Assembly: GCA_036346405.1 (NCBI GenBank)
Contig: CM070548.1
Coordinates: forward strand, 88,619,333 to 88,683,332
Reading direction: 5' to 3'
From: Phyllostachys edulis
Lineage: Eukaryota > Streptophyta > Magnoliopsida > Poales > Poaceae
DNA length: 64,000 nt
Part shown: positions 23,696-35,564 of the stretch, piece after piece
Numbering within the stretch: the stretch's first letter is position 1
Layout: every line of letters begins with the position of its first letter
Translations under genes and position numbers: made by a program
The notes under the pieces: model-generated
Told to the model about the DNA's origin: nothing
Seen by the model: only the letters and a program-made list of their open reading frames with translations
Databases searched by the model: none

Positions 23696-26600
23696 ATGTC
23701 ACTACCGGCGCTTCTGGAAAACTTCTACGATGAGGACCACCGGTGCAAGCTGTGGCTCACCGCTGACGCAGATGGCCCTGCGCCCCTGGCGCTTTGGGCG
23801 GGGATGGACTACTGGGCGCTGGACGATCGCTACGTCTCGATCCTCCAAGACACGGACTTGTTGCCTTTTGTGAGGATGGTGTCCATAGGACGTCGGTTCG
23901 TCCTAGACGGTAGTCTGCTGTCGGCATTTATCGACAGGTGGAAGCCCGAGACGCACACCTTCCACTTTCAATGGGGTGAGATGACGGTCACCCTGTGGAT
24001 GTCTCACTCTTGATCGGTCTCTCAATCCGGGGTGGGCCACTTGTTACGGACCCTCCGGGTGCAATCTGGAAGGCCGAGCTGGAGCAATGGTTCGGCCAAC
24101 CTCTCCGGGAGCGTATATGTGGTGTCCCTCGGGCTTGGCTGCGGCAGTTCAATTAGTGTCTGCAGGGTGCACCTCACGAGGTCATTAGGACGCATCTTGT
24201 TGCTTACCTTCTTGTGAGAACCCGCATAATTAGACTAAACTAAACGGCAGTAATCGGTAATTAGCGTAAGTAAAAATCCATTAAACCAATACCAAAGCAT
24301 AATCTTGGTTAGTTATCAATCACATAATTAACACAGTTGACTTTATGATTTGTGTAACAACATTTCAAAACATCAAAGATTATACAAAGGTTACAACCCT
24401 AAAGGCTTTACAACAGTCCAGTTACAAAGTGAAGTTAAAATATTACAACCCAACTTTTGGGTACAAGATTAGTTTTGCAACCAATTACAATGTAAATTAC
24501 AAGAGTTAATTAAATTACAATTCAATAATCTTTCATTCATTCCATTGAAGCTCTCCTTGCCGTCTCATCCAATCATCCTCCACCTTCCCCTTTCGCGCAA
24601 CCAAGAGCTTAGAAAGTAATTAGTAAAAACCGAAAGCAGTATTTATTAGCTAGAATGAAGAAGAGATTACCGTCAGTTTCCCTGAAGTCCAAAAGGGTAC
24701 CCTTATTAACCTAGGTCAGCCGGTCCCTCGATCACGAAGGTACCCTGACCAACCGAAGTTAATCGGCCCCTTTATAATTAAGATATCCAAGCCAACCTGA
24801 GTTAATAGGCACTTTCCGCTTCCATAGGTGTCATCATATGGCGTCATTAAAGTCCAACACCCACTTTTTCCAATTTGCCTCAACAATAATAAAATCCTAC
24901 AATGCATCTCCCCTTTAATACCACCCTTAGTCCAAAACATCACGGGGTATATCGAACCCTAACAACTGCTGTGTATCGACTTATCTCTACCACAGGAAAA
25001 CCCAGAGTTCAGTAGCCAAATCACCCCCTGGACCAATAGTTTCTAGCCCCTTTAGTTCACAGTGAAAACAAAAGGATAAGAACATGGTAAAAAGGAATAG
25101 GGTCTTGGTAAAAGAAGATTACACAGGCAGGGGATAACCCAGCTGAAGGCACCCCCAGCATGCCATTCTCCCAACACATAAGCCACTTTCCCTTCACAAG
25201 CCTCACAGAACCAACACATCTCCCCATTTCTCAAACCCAGCCAAAGGCAAGCAAGGCACAAGCCTCCCACTGCCATCCCCAAGATCAAGCCACCACATAG
25301 CATCAAGGCAAGCTCAGCAGCAACACCATCCCAGCTTGCAAGCCACCCACAGCAAGGGAGAAGAGGACACCAGCATAGGGCCGGCACTGCCATCCTCTTC
25401 CCCCACCCCAAATCCCAACAAGAGGTAACGTCAGTTACACCTCAGTATGCACTACACATACACATCATTCACACATAGAACATCTCCCAGTAGCATCAAT
25501 ATATAGCTCTCAGTTCATCACATCACAGAGCAATAGGGGGAGGAGTAGAGAGAGGGATAAATGATAAGGAGTAGCATACCTCAAGTGCTCAAGATCAGCC
25601 AACATCAACACCATGTAGACGGCAACCATGGTAGCAGCCACCTTCATCCATCCCAACATGTATATGCATCAAGCAAATCACCCCATCACCATACCATGCA
25701 TAATCATGGAAGTAGCACACATCAGTAAGCAACCCAACATAGATCAATAAAATGAACCGACCTCAGTAAGCAAATCAACATAAATCAACAAAGTGAATCG
25801 ACGTTAGTAAGCAGGCCAAGCCTAGGGGAGAAGCCAGAAGGCGGCGTGCCAAACTTGTGGCTGAACCGGAGAAAAGGGTAGGAGAAGGAGAACCTGGGGG
25901 AGGGGGAGAGCTGAGCGCCGGCGCTGGCCACCAGGCCTCGTCGGGGAGGCCAGGGGAGGTCAAGGCGGCATAGGCGGTGGCATGGATCCAACCGCGAGGT
26001 GGCGTAAGCCGGCGGGTCGGCGACGGCCAGAGGCCAAGCCGCGGGGCTACACGAGTGTAGGGGAGGAGCCGAGGGAGCAACCAGAGTCGGGAGCCGAGGA
26101 GGAGCATGGCGGCACCGGCGGCTGCGCCTTAGGGAGGCGACACCGGCAGCGCAGCGTGGTGGGGCCGAACCTTAAGGAGAGGAAGGAGTCGCGGGCACAG
26201 GAGGAGGCACGCACGGGTGGCGATGGCGCAGTGGACCGGAGGGGGAAACCAGGGACCCGGGCGGTGGCGCCAAGAGTGGAGGGAGAGAGAGAGAGGTGAG
26301 GTGATAAGGGGATTCGGGGAGAAGAAATGAAGCATAGAAGAAGCACCTGGGTTGGGTTTCGGCCGAGGATAGAGTAGAGAGAGAAAGTAGGAAAGGAAAT
26401 TAGGAAGAAAAGAAAGAAAAAGGAAAGAGAAAAATTTTATAGAAAAATTTTATAAAATTAAAAATGAGTAGAGAGAACAAATCAGTAATATACCTGCATT
26501 TTCGATTGAATCACCAAAGAGGTAGGATTTTTTTAAATCCGTGTTAGAATATTTAGCGGTAGATTGATCGGTAGAAAATAAAAGCAGAAAATACGTATAA

Positions 26601-29600
26601 ATTAATCTGAGACTTCAGAAGTGAGTTAGTTGCTGGTAGAACTCCCAAAGTAAGTAAATAAGTATTAGGGGGCATTAGAGATAATTTATTCAAAGTAGAT
26701 TAATTTAATTAGCATCGATGTAAAATTGAGTTAGTCGTTTATTTGTCCGAGTAAAATTGAATAGACTTAGTTATGCGCGAATAAAAAATGACAGACTTAA
26801 TAAAATGCTATCACGTATAGTATATTCTTCTCGTGCGTTAAGGCGTGAGTATCGGCCATCCTGACCCTAGAACCGGTATATTAGAGCAACCACAGTTAGG
26901 GAGTGCTAACATAGCGGGACCCAAAAATGTTATTAACTAAAATATGCTAAAGAGAAGAATCAATTGACTATTGTACACCTAATAGCACACAAATACCACT
27001 AAGTATTTACTTAATTATTTATTATTAAGCAAAAAATCACGTATTTGCGATGGCGTTTAATACGCATAATAGTAGTTGATCTGATTTCATCGGTGACGAT
27101 CTTTTCTCTGATTCGAAGGCAAGCTATCCTCTTGAGCATAAATATAGTTATATTAAATGTAAACCCTATATTGTTGTATTATATGTTTATTGCATCAAAA
27201 CTATTTCTAAAAATCAAATCAAATAAATGAAAATGGGAAGATAAGAAATGAGAATGAGTTGAGGAAAGAGAATTACTAGGTTGGTAAAGGGGGTTTGGGC
27301 AGGGGAACGCGACGATGATGATGAGGTAAGAGGTGTGACCCCTTTACATATGGTTAAAATATAAGGACCAACAAAACTCTCACCCGGATCAGAGACAGTA
27401 ATTAAGTGCCAACCATTTTCCTGTTTCGATGAGCAGAAAATGTTACCTGTTACATAATTATACTCTCCATATCGGGTAAGTAATAAGGGGAGGAACCCAG
27501 AAAATGGGGGACCCAGGGCGATATACTACCGCACGATGGAGTGTTGGGACCGGAGGGCCGAACAACCAACATTACTTGAACTCGGTGGATGACGAGGTCA
27601 GCACCATGACTAAATCAGCACCGACGAATAGTAGTGGGTGGTGAATTAATCATGTAACTTGGAAACGTTCTGTATTCTGAACTCGAACCCGTGTGAAAGA
27701 AAATGTAGGGGACCGAGCTTAAAGAGAGCTCAGAATAGCTATGGGTAAAGTGGTACAAGCATGCGCAGTGCTATACAAAATCATGAATTCATGCCAATCT
27801 CTTGGATTAGAGTCTACGGGGACCGCTAGGGGTCTATCTTCTCTCCGAGTGACTAGTAGTCTTTTCATAATTAAAACTTGTCACCTAATGTTTTAATGAA
27901 TTATTTTCAGAAATAGAACTAGAAAATGAAGTAAAGAATAGTGATGAGTCATAAATGCATTTTTGCTAATAATGCTTGCTGAGTACTTTTGTATTCATCC
28001 TTGTTAGTATTTTCCTTTGTAGATCCTAGTCCGGCCGAGAACTATCCCAAGTGGGACGAGGGACACGCAGATACAGATCAGGTCGCAAGAGACGAGAGCA
28101 CTTACTACTAGGAGCAGGGTGAGATGGACTCCCTATACGACGAGGACGAATAGGCGGCCGTTACTACAGGGCAGGCAAGAGAGGAGGAGTAGCTCCCTTT
28201 TGTAGTTGTATATTACTTGTAATAAAGACCATAGCCTTGCATGGCTACTACTGTAATAAAGATGTACAATTTCTATCTTATTGCTCTACCACGTTGACTC
28301 TGGTAAAGCTTACTATTCGTCGGAGCGGTGTCTTACCGGGTAGATGAATAGTAATTAGTTTGCTTAAGTGTGATTACACTCCAGGGTAATGACACGGGGC
28401 ACCGCACTTCTCTAGCTCTTTGGTTGGGTTCTGTTTCCAACCATACATGGCGATTTTTGCTACCCCGGCTTCATCCGCGTCGCCGAGTCTTTGGTTGACG
28501 CGGGGGCTGAGTCGATGCCTCAGTATAGTTGGGGATCAGCCGTCCTTTGCGCCACATACCGAGGGTGTGTGACGCTTAGTGGCGCGGGACCGCTGGTACC
28601 AACCCGGCCGTCTACTACGTGCTCCTGTAGCTGTGGAGTTGGGAGCACTTCCCTGTTAGGCGACCGACTATCGAGATAGCGGTGCACTCGTACCCCGCAC
28701 GGATCGACCAGATAGATGGGCCCACCATGGGCTTATGGTGGACTGCTGGCCGTTTGCGCCAGACTAGTGAAAGATCGGCGAGGTGCTACTCGTTGTACCA
28801 CAACGAGTTCAAGTTGTTGCATGAGAGCGACATCATATGGAATCCATGGTATCCACAGTTCATGTGCACGGTAGCGCCGCACGGACTGTCCGTGCAATGC
28901 ATCCGGGACGTTTCGTTGTGGACAACAGACTGCCACCTAGTGTTCGCACCTATGGTGGAGCCTTAAGCGTTGCGGCACATAATGCGACATATTGGTGCGC
29001 ACCAGGTCATGCCCCCACCGAACGGCAAGCCCCTGCCGCGAGCCGTACACCTGTGAATCAAACTTTATTCGACTAATGTTTATTGTTCTTATGTATTCTA
29101 ACATCAATCCTTCCAGAAATGCAGGCAAACGAGGCAGGGCGAGCATACTCAGGACTGGCACCCGGTCCAACACGAGTGGACTACGGCATGGACACAGAGT
29201 GCACACTTGGATGTCCTGTGTGACCCGCGTCCGTACGACCCTGAGACGTACGGTGCATACATGGAGTGGTACGTGTCACAAACGCGCGCAAGACTCACCA
29301 TTCCTCCATCGGAGCGCCGGAGAAGGTGACAGAGGAGACGCTCCAGCAGACCCTCCGCCGCGGGTATGATCATCACATCGCTTCGCGGCGTGACGCCACC
29401 GTAAGACACTAACAACCTCTGGTCATTTCATTGACGATATTTATACTCTTCGTTAATGAACCTGTTATGTGTGTCACTACAGTTGGAGTGGGTGCACAAC
29501 ATCTTAAGCGCATCGGAGGCCGCCATCGGCAATCCAGACACAACACATGTGGGATATCAAAAAAATTTGAAGCACATCTCGACGCAGTCGAAGAAGCTGA

Positions 29601-29690
29601 TAAAACTCTTGAGCTGCGGTTGTTCGACGGACGACATCCTGCGCATTGGGCACCAAGTGGGGGGGGCCATGCTCACCCGCTAGGTCACCA
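23696..29690 (+). pseudogene. Plant mobile domain (PMD / aminotransferase-like) gene, broken
   Basis: PMD proteins occur both in MULEs and in cellular genes such as Arabidopsis MAIN and MAIL1. The reading frame begins MSLPALLENFYDEDHRCK (23696) and contains the family hallmark RWKPETHTFHF followed by GEMTVTL. A one-base shift near 24000 moves the frame to DVSLLIGLSIRGGPLV. It continues to APHEVIRTHLVAYLL, where an LTR insertion (24213-28406) interrupts it. After the LTR it resumes as LFGWVLFPTIHGDF, MPQYSWGSAVLCATYR and, further on, GPTMGLWWTAG, SDIIWNPW and APHGLSVQC. Later exon-like blocks lie at about 29115-29400 and 29484-29690 (LEWVHNILSASEAAIG). Several stops and shifts break it. The resemblance to PMD is by motif, without a search. 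Confidence 0.8.
24213..28406 (-). mobile_element. Non-coding LTR insertion (solo LTR or LTR-like), 4.19 kb, in the PMD gene
   Basis: The ends are TGTGAGAACCCGC at 24213 and GGGGCACCGCA at 28406, flanked by a perfect 5-bp duplication CTTCT (24208-24212 and 28407-28411). No gag, pol or internal LTR pair is visible, so a solo LTR of a long-LTR gypsy family fits best. The layout (a TTACAA-rich zone near the left end) resembles the minus-strand LTRs at 29721 and 40463, which is why I assign the minus strand. Orientation remains uncertain. GC-rich frames at 25775-26346 are not genes. Confidence 0.8.
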
Positions 29691-29744
29691 TGACCTAGCG
29701 AGTCCGGCCGACATCGTAGTTGTAACGCCCCAACCGGGAGGTCT

Positions 29745-29935
29745 CCAGACCTAGCCACAACAGGACCCAGGAGGTCCAGTCACGGTCGACCCAGGAGGTC
29801 TCCAAGTCTGGTCGCAACCGGACCCAAGAGGTCCCAATTACGACTGGACCTGGGAGGTCCCTCAAGACCACCCAGAGATCCCCAAGACCACCCGCGAGGT
29901 CCTTCAAGACCACCCGGAGGTCCAGAGGTGGGCGT
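29745..29935 (-). repeat. GAGGTC/GACC-type short repeats at the LTR 3' end
   Basis: Repeated GGACC-AGGAGGTC and AAGACCACCC units with 20-30 bp spacing form many partial palindromes. The same word recurs elsewhere in this LTR. Confidence 0.7.
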
Positions 29936-31734
29936 GTGACATGGGGTGACCCCAAGTGCCACGACCCGTCCCAGGGGTGGTCGATAGACCAAACCCGAGG
30001 AGGCCGTGGGACTTGGAATGACTCCAAGTCCTCTGTGCAAACCGAACTAGTCCCAAGGATCAGTGGCTAGCTCGCACAGCATACAACAGTGGTAACAAAC
30101 ATCAAACACAAGCTTTATCAACAACAGAGTTGATTACAAAGGGGAGGCTTAAGAGCCAACAAAATAAAATACAGCGGAAGATAGAACAGCAGACCACCCG
30201 ATTCACCACAGGCAATCGGCTGGAGGGCGCATCCTAGTTGAACAGGACCTCTTGGTCCACCGCGTAGTCCTCCTCAAAGCTTTCTTCTCCCGCTCAATAA
30301 CATTATCAAGCAAGAGTAAGCACAACAACCGTGCTCGCAAGCTACACACGTCAAATAACAGAATGACATGCATACATGGATATCGCAAAGGAAGGCTTAA
30401 TATGGATGATTTGCATAAAGCCAAGTTTCTTTCAAATAAAAATACTAAGTTCCAAGGTAATTATACAATAACTAAAATTCATTTTTCCAAAATCAGTTTT
30501 ATAGTTTGGGTAACATTCATCAGCAAGTAGTGAAGGATACCCTCCTGTCACAAGGCTCCCTGCCCAAACCCATTTGGATAGACATCCAAAACCAGTTAAC
30601 AAAGTCTTTTGAAAACAAAACCATGGTCTAACTTTGAGTGGCTTTGCCAGCATGTTCATAACCGTGGACACGGCTACTCAAATAGTTTTACACTCTGCAG
30701 AGGTGTACAACTTTACCCACACGACATAATTTCTCAAGTTTGCTTGGCATCCGTAGATACCACCACTCACTGCCGAAGGTAAGTGGTCTAGAGCTCATGA
30801 CAAAGCCTTTACAATGCTCCATTCCACCGCAGTCCACCCTCGCTAAGGTTTCTCCCCACCCTGTGGATAGAAACCCGCAGAGATCAAGGGCCCCCTCTTG
30901 AGCCAGGCAGGACTAACAGGTCATACAAACGACTACCCACCGCATCAACAGGATCAACCGCGATGGAACTTTGCAAATTAGTCGGCCAGGTCCCCCCCCA
31001 TATAGGACATGTGGTTGTACGGTGAGGCATGGCAAGATACGGCTCGCAGATCGATCCTTAACTGACCTAGGCAACTTCCACAGAACCCTGGGTCTCGACC
31101 ATAGAAATGGATCAATCCCGTGAATGAACATGCACCTATCCAAGCAATCAGTTCACCCAAGTCCAAACCAATTTTCCTTTTTGTTTGCTTTTCAAAAACA
31201 TTTGCAAACTACCATAACAATCCAATGTCATGGATTAAAACATTTAGACAACATTGGTCTTTTGGCAGTAAAACTCCCAAAATAAGATTTTTGGTCTTCA
31301 CTTGACTAAGCACATTTTTTTTGCAACATGCTAGTTCATACTAATGTACCAACCAGCTTTTACTATGGTGACAAGGGGTGATCAATTCATTAATCAAATT
31401 TGGTTGTACAAAGGATTTATGAATAACTATAAAGTTAAAACAGGGATTAAATTACTTGAATTGAAATACGCATGTAGTAATAATTTGAAACAAAACATAA
31501 ATAATTTGAAGTACTGGGTTTCAATATGATCAAGGGTGTAACTTGCCTTGCTCCAAAGCTTAAGGATCTACTCCTTCACAGAGCTCGGGCTCCCCGGAGA
31601 CAATGCGATCTACACAAGAACGAAGCAAAGCAAATAAAGACCAAATAAGATCCAAATGAACTCCAAACAAACCGAACTAGAAGCAAACACAAATAACAGA
31701 ACTAGAAGAATTAAGAAAGGGCTCTCAGGAGGAG

Positions 31735-33660
31735 GTCCAACGAGTTAGGAAGAGGTCTAGCAAAAAGGGTAATATTTGCAAAGACCGAAGGGGTGTGGTC
31801 TTTGCGAAAAGACCAAGGAGGTGATCTTTGTAAAAGACCAGTGAAGACCAGGAAGGTGGTCTTCGCAAAAGATCAAAAGGGTGGCAAAGACCAAGGAGGT
31901 GGTCTTTATAAAAAGGGAGGTCTTTGAGGAGGTCCTGAGGAAGAGGTCCTGAGGAGGACCCAAGCGGGTCGTCTTTGCAAAAGACCAGGAGGGTCGTCTT
32001 TGCAAAGGGAGGCCTTCAGGAGATCCAAAGGAGGAGAAAGCCCAACAAAGGCTACGACTACACAACGTGGTCGTACAAGGAATACGATCACACCAAGTGG
32101 TTGTAGGGACAAGGGAAAAGATCGAGGCACAGAGAGACTCACCAAGGCCAAGAGAGAGACTAAAGGAGGAGGGGAGGTCGGTGGACGGCAGCGACGGTTG
32201 AAGGCGGCGCGGGCGTCCCGACGAGTTCTTCGGTGGCAAGATTGCGGCGCAGGCTCCGGTGATCTTCTCGGCGACGAAGCTTCAACGCAGTGCAACTGGG
32301 CAAGAGCTAAAAGAGATAAGTGTGGAAAAAGGTGATGATAGAGGGCCACTCAAGCTGTTTATAACCTGAGAAGGAGGAGAAAGAGAGTCACTGAAGAACT
32401 TAGAGACGGATGAGTCAAAGGTAGGTAGGAGACAGGGCAAGTGTCATGACTGAACTAGTGAAGGACAACAGGACAAGATATGCTGAGAAAGAAGGGGACA
32501 AGGAGGGAGAACAAGGTACCACGCAAGTGACCACGTAAGTGACCGCATTTAATGTGACACAACCGGCTTTAAATGCACAAGAGACTTATGTGGCGGAGAA
32601 AGATAAAGGTGAGCAGGACTGACAAGTAGAGCCAGTCAAACCCGAGAAATAGTTGTGTCAAAGGGGGTGATCGCGACCAATGGGGAGTTTGTGACTAAGG
32701 AAGGAGGTCTTGACCATAGGGGTGGTCTTTGCAAAAAGACCAGCAAGGGAGGTCATGACCACAGAGGTGGTCGCGACCAGAAAAGGGGGTGGTCTTTGCA
32801 AAATGACCAGAGGTCGTGATCACAAGGGGTGGTTTTGACCGAAAGGGTGGTCTTTGCAAAAGACCAGAGGGTGGTCTTTGTAAAAAGACCACGAGTTCCT
32901 GAAGAGGAGAAGGTCAAAAGGGGCACAGAAAAGGCGCGGTGAAACAGGGCCGTTCGATTTTGATCGGCTGGACCAAGGAGATAGGAACGTTCAGATCACT
33001 CAAACGTTTATCTCCATTGGACCGCCCAAGCTCAATCGAACGCTTCCTCTCAATCAAACCATCCAAACTCAATCAGACGCTCCTTGAGAGGGGAAAGGCG
33101 CGGGCACTGGATCGGACCACGCGAAGGAAAAGGGAGATCAAACGAAAAGGAGGTCTCAACGGTCAAGATGAACTCAACAGAGGTCTTGACGGCCAGGATG
33201 AACTTGAGGGAGGTCCTGACGGCCAAGATGGAATCAAAGGAGATCCTGACGGCCAAGATGAAATCAAAGGAGGTTCAATTGGCCACGGGGAGGTCCAAAT
33301 GCACAAGAGGGAGGAAATAAGGATGAACAGGAGAGTTCCAGAAAGAAGAAATTCAACCCAAAGTTGAATTTCAGAAATCAAGGACGTTTGAAACACAAAC
33401 CCGAGCTTGGAACGTCTCTAGGGTGGTTGTGACCCAAGGGGAGGTCAAAACCGAAGGGATGGTCTGGACACAAGGGGAGGTCTAGACCAAAGGGGAGGTT
33501 TAAACCAAAAGAGGTATAAGCTCAAAGGAGGTCTAGACACAAGGGTAATCTAGACACAAGAGAGGTCTAGACACACAGGGGAGTTCTAGACACAAGGATA
33601 TCTGGACTCAAGGAGAGTCCAAACAAGAGGGATGTCTGGGCATAAAGGAATGCCCAAACA
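31735..33660 (-). repeat. Arrays of GGAGGTC...GACCA minisatellite-like repeats
   Basis: Clusters occur at 31735-32035, 32695-32890, 33150-33300 (a 30-bp unit CCTGACGGCCAAGATG, four copies) and 33420-33660 (CAAGGGGAGGTCTAGAC and variants). The arrays differ from those of the related LTR at 54383-56945, so they seem to have turned over independently. Confidence 0.75.
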
Positions 33661-33906
33661 AGAGGGAGATGCAGGCGAAAGAGTGGGCCAAGAGGAGAGC
33701 GAAGAAAGCAGAGACGGGAGAGACAACGAAGAGCTCAAACAACTCCAAATAAACCAAGCTTTGGATTAGTTGAAGTTTGATTTAGTCATTTTAAACACTC
33801 AAATTCTGAAAATCTCAAGTTAAGCTTTAGGACTTTAACAAAACTAAATGGTTCTTTTTATTTTGAAAATTTTCAAAAGCTCGGAAAACCAGGGTGTTAC
33901 AGTAGC

Positions 33907-34840
33907 GTTCCCTCCCTGTCAGTCATCCACGTGCCAAGTCGGCGGGGAGGTAAGTCTCTATGTACAAATCTACGTTCAGGTTTTTTGGTTATGCCTTATG
34001 TTCCGCGAATATCATGTCGTTCTTCCGCCATAGGTCCGTCGGGATGAATCACTTACATCATCACTTTTAGGTATACTGAGTGGTGCTCCCCTCGATCATC
34101 ATCACCGCACATCCGGAGGTACGAGGTTCTCGCCATTCGTCGAGTGCTTATTTGTACTAACATCGTTAGTCTTACAACCTTCGTTGGCCGTGGGGTGACG
34201 GCCACATCCACCGATGATGACGATATCTGCTTTCGGCTCTGCCATGGAAGCGATTACACGATGCGAGTCTGAACAATGGCGGCCGGGGTTTGAGTGTACG
34301 GTGGTAGAGCTCCTCGGGTTCGCCGCCCCGTCAGACGTTCAAGGCTAGAGCTCCTCCCGCATGCGCGGAACCCGTCGCCCAAGGTCAGAGCTCATCCGCG
34401 CAACTGGAATTGCAGGCATCGTACATCGAGAGTGAATTTTTTTAGTCTGACTTCTTCGGAGGTGTCCCTCAGGTCGGCATGCCTCATCACGACGATATGT
34501 ACGCCTACCAGACTCTGCTCTAGAGTCAACCTGTTGGTCCACCTCCGCCCACTGAACGGTCTCCGTACCCCCTCCGATCCGACACACACTCTCCGGATTG
34601 GTGGACGTATTCCACGGGTCATGCTCGGTGCAAAACAAGGCCGCGCACGCGGACGCAGCCGCAGCAGGCATAGAGTAATGGCTCAGACGAATGAGCCATA
34701 TAGTATCGCGTGTTATGCGATTTTGCTTTGCTATATTTGTACGTGTATTTTTGTTGTTATGTGTGTACTCCTACGCCATATTGTATATCGACATCTCCAA
34801 TGGAGTTGCAATGCAGTTTTTTTTCCATACATTCCAAGTC
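33907..34840 (+). other. MULE internal remnant between LTR insertion and right terminal repeat
   Basis: This continues the host sequence interrupted at 29720. It has plausible splice signals (for example GGAGGTAAGTC near 33947) and probably holds the last exons of the PMD gene. The frames are broken and I do not recognise the residues. Confidence 0.4.
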
Positions 34841-35034
34841 ACATGAAATTATGAAACCCTAATTTCTGAAATCTAAAATCGAAATTTTCGCGACCTAAAT
34901 CCTAAATTTTCGAGACAATTCCAGAACACATATCAAATTGTCCAAATATTACACAATCAAATCCACTGCATGAGGAGCCTTCAAAATAAAATTTATCATT
35001 TTTGGAGCTGATTTTCTACATTTACAAATTCGTA

Positions 35035-35555
35035 CAAACATGACACTTATACAAAATAGCGAGAAAAATTCTTAATGAATAAAATTATGGAAAATTTACA
35101 AAAGCAAGTACACTATGTCAGGACGCTCCACATAAAATTTCATAATTTTTTGAACTCATTTGCTATATTTTAAAATTCGTACAAATAGCAAACTCTAATT
35201 TCGGCTGAACCCTAACTAAACCGGCCGAACCCTAACTAAACCTAACCTCCTAACCTAGACACATGGCGGCCCGAGGAGTGTTACTGCACGGTGGCTGTGT
35301 GGCAACAGTTGACATGGCGACACGCGTGGCGTGCTCGCTTGGTCGACGGAGGCACGTGGCGGCGACTCGGCGTTCTTTAACGATGGCCGTCTGACAAGCT
35401 GTTGCCACGGTGGCCGTCTTGGCGTCGGTCGCATGGTAGGTAGGGAGAATCCACCTCATGGTGGCCGTGCAGTAACAGTGGTATATTTACAAATACGGTT
35501 CGCGCGTGATCAATATTGCAAATACATTGTGAAAAAGTGTTATATTAGCAAACAA
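35035..35555 (-). repeat. Right terminal inverted repeat of the MULE
   Basis: This is the inverse of 22555-22975. Shared blocks include the A/T-rich inner part and the GCCACGTGG-type outer part rich in GGTGGCCGT. Confidence 0.8.
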
Positions 35556-35564
35556 TTCTTTTGT

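Larger units (their letters stand above)
29721..33901 (-). mobile_element. Long LTR insertion (TGTAACACCC type), 4.18 kb, in the MULE
   Basis: On the minus strand it starts TGTAACACCCTGG (from 33901) and ends GGCGTTACA (29721). The target duplication is GTAGT (29716-29720) against GTAGC (33902-33906), one base different. It is largely non-coding and has a TATA-like TTATAAAC on the minus strand at about 32357-32363. A truncated relative lies at 54383-56945. The family looks like the long-LTR gypsy elements of grasses (RIRE3/RIRE8-like in style, by memory only). A solo LTR is the simplest reading, but I did not exclude an internal non-coding region. Confidence 0.78.
22555..35555 (+). mobile_element. 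Mutator-like element (MULE) with plant-mobile-domain gene, hosting two LTR insertions
   Basis: Long terminal inverted repeats lie at 22555-22975 and about 35035-35555. Landmarks shared in inverted orientation include GTATTTGCAATATTGA, ATTTTAAAATATAGCAAATG and TTTTTCTCGCTATTTTG. The flanks carry TTTCTTTTG (22546-22554) and ATTCTTTTG (35556-35564), 8 of 9 bases equal, which fits the 9-bp duplications of Mutator elements. Removing the LTR insertions at 24213-28406 and 29721-33901 leaves about 4.6 kb. The internal gene encodes a plant mobile domain. I see no MuDR-type transposase, so the element was probably non-autonomous or has lost it. Confidence 0.82.

Noticed and set aside
25775..26346. Frames of about 100 codons on both strands
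   Set aside because: They lie in a GC-rich part of a non-coding LTR insertion and have no domain.
31757..32349. Minus-strand frames of 147 and 160 codons
   Set aside because: Within the LTR and made partly of GAGGTC-type repeats; low-complexity translation.
33150..33660. CRISPR-like regular repeats
   Set aside because: The units are short, variable and adjacent without unique spacers, in a plant LTR. They are minisatellite repeats.
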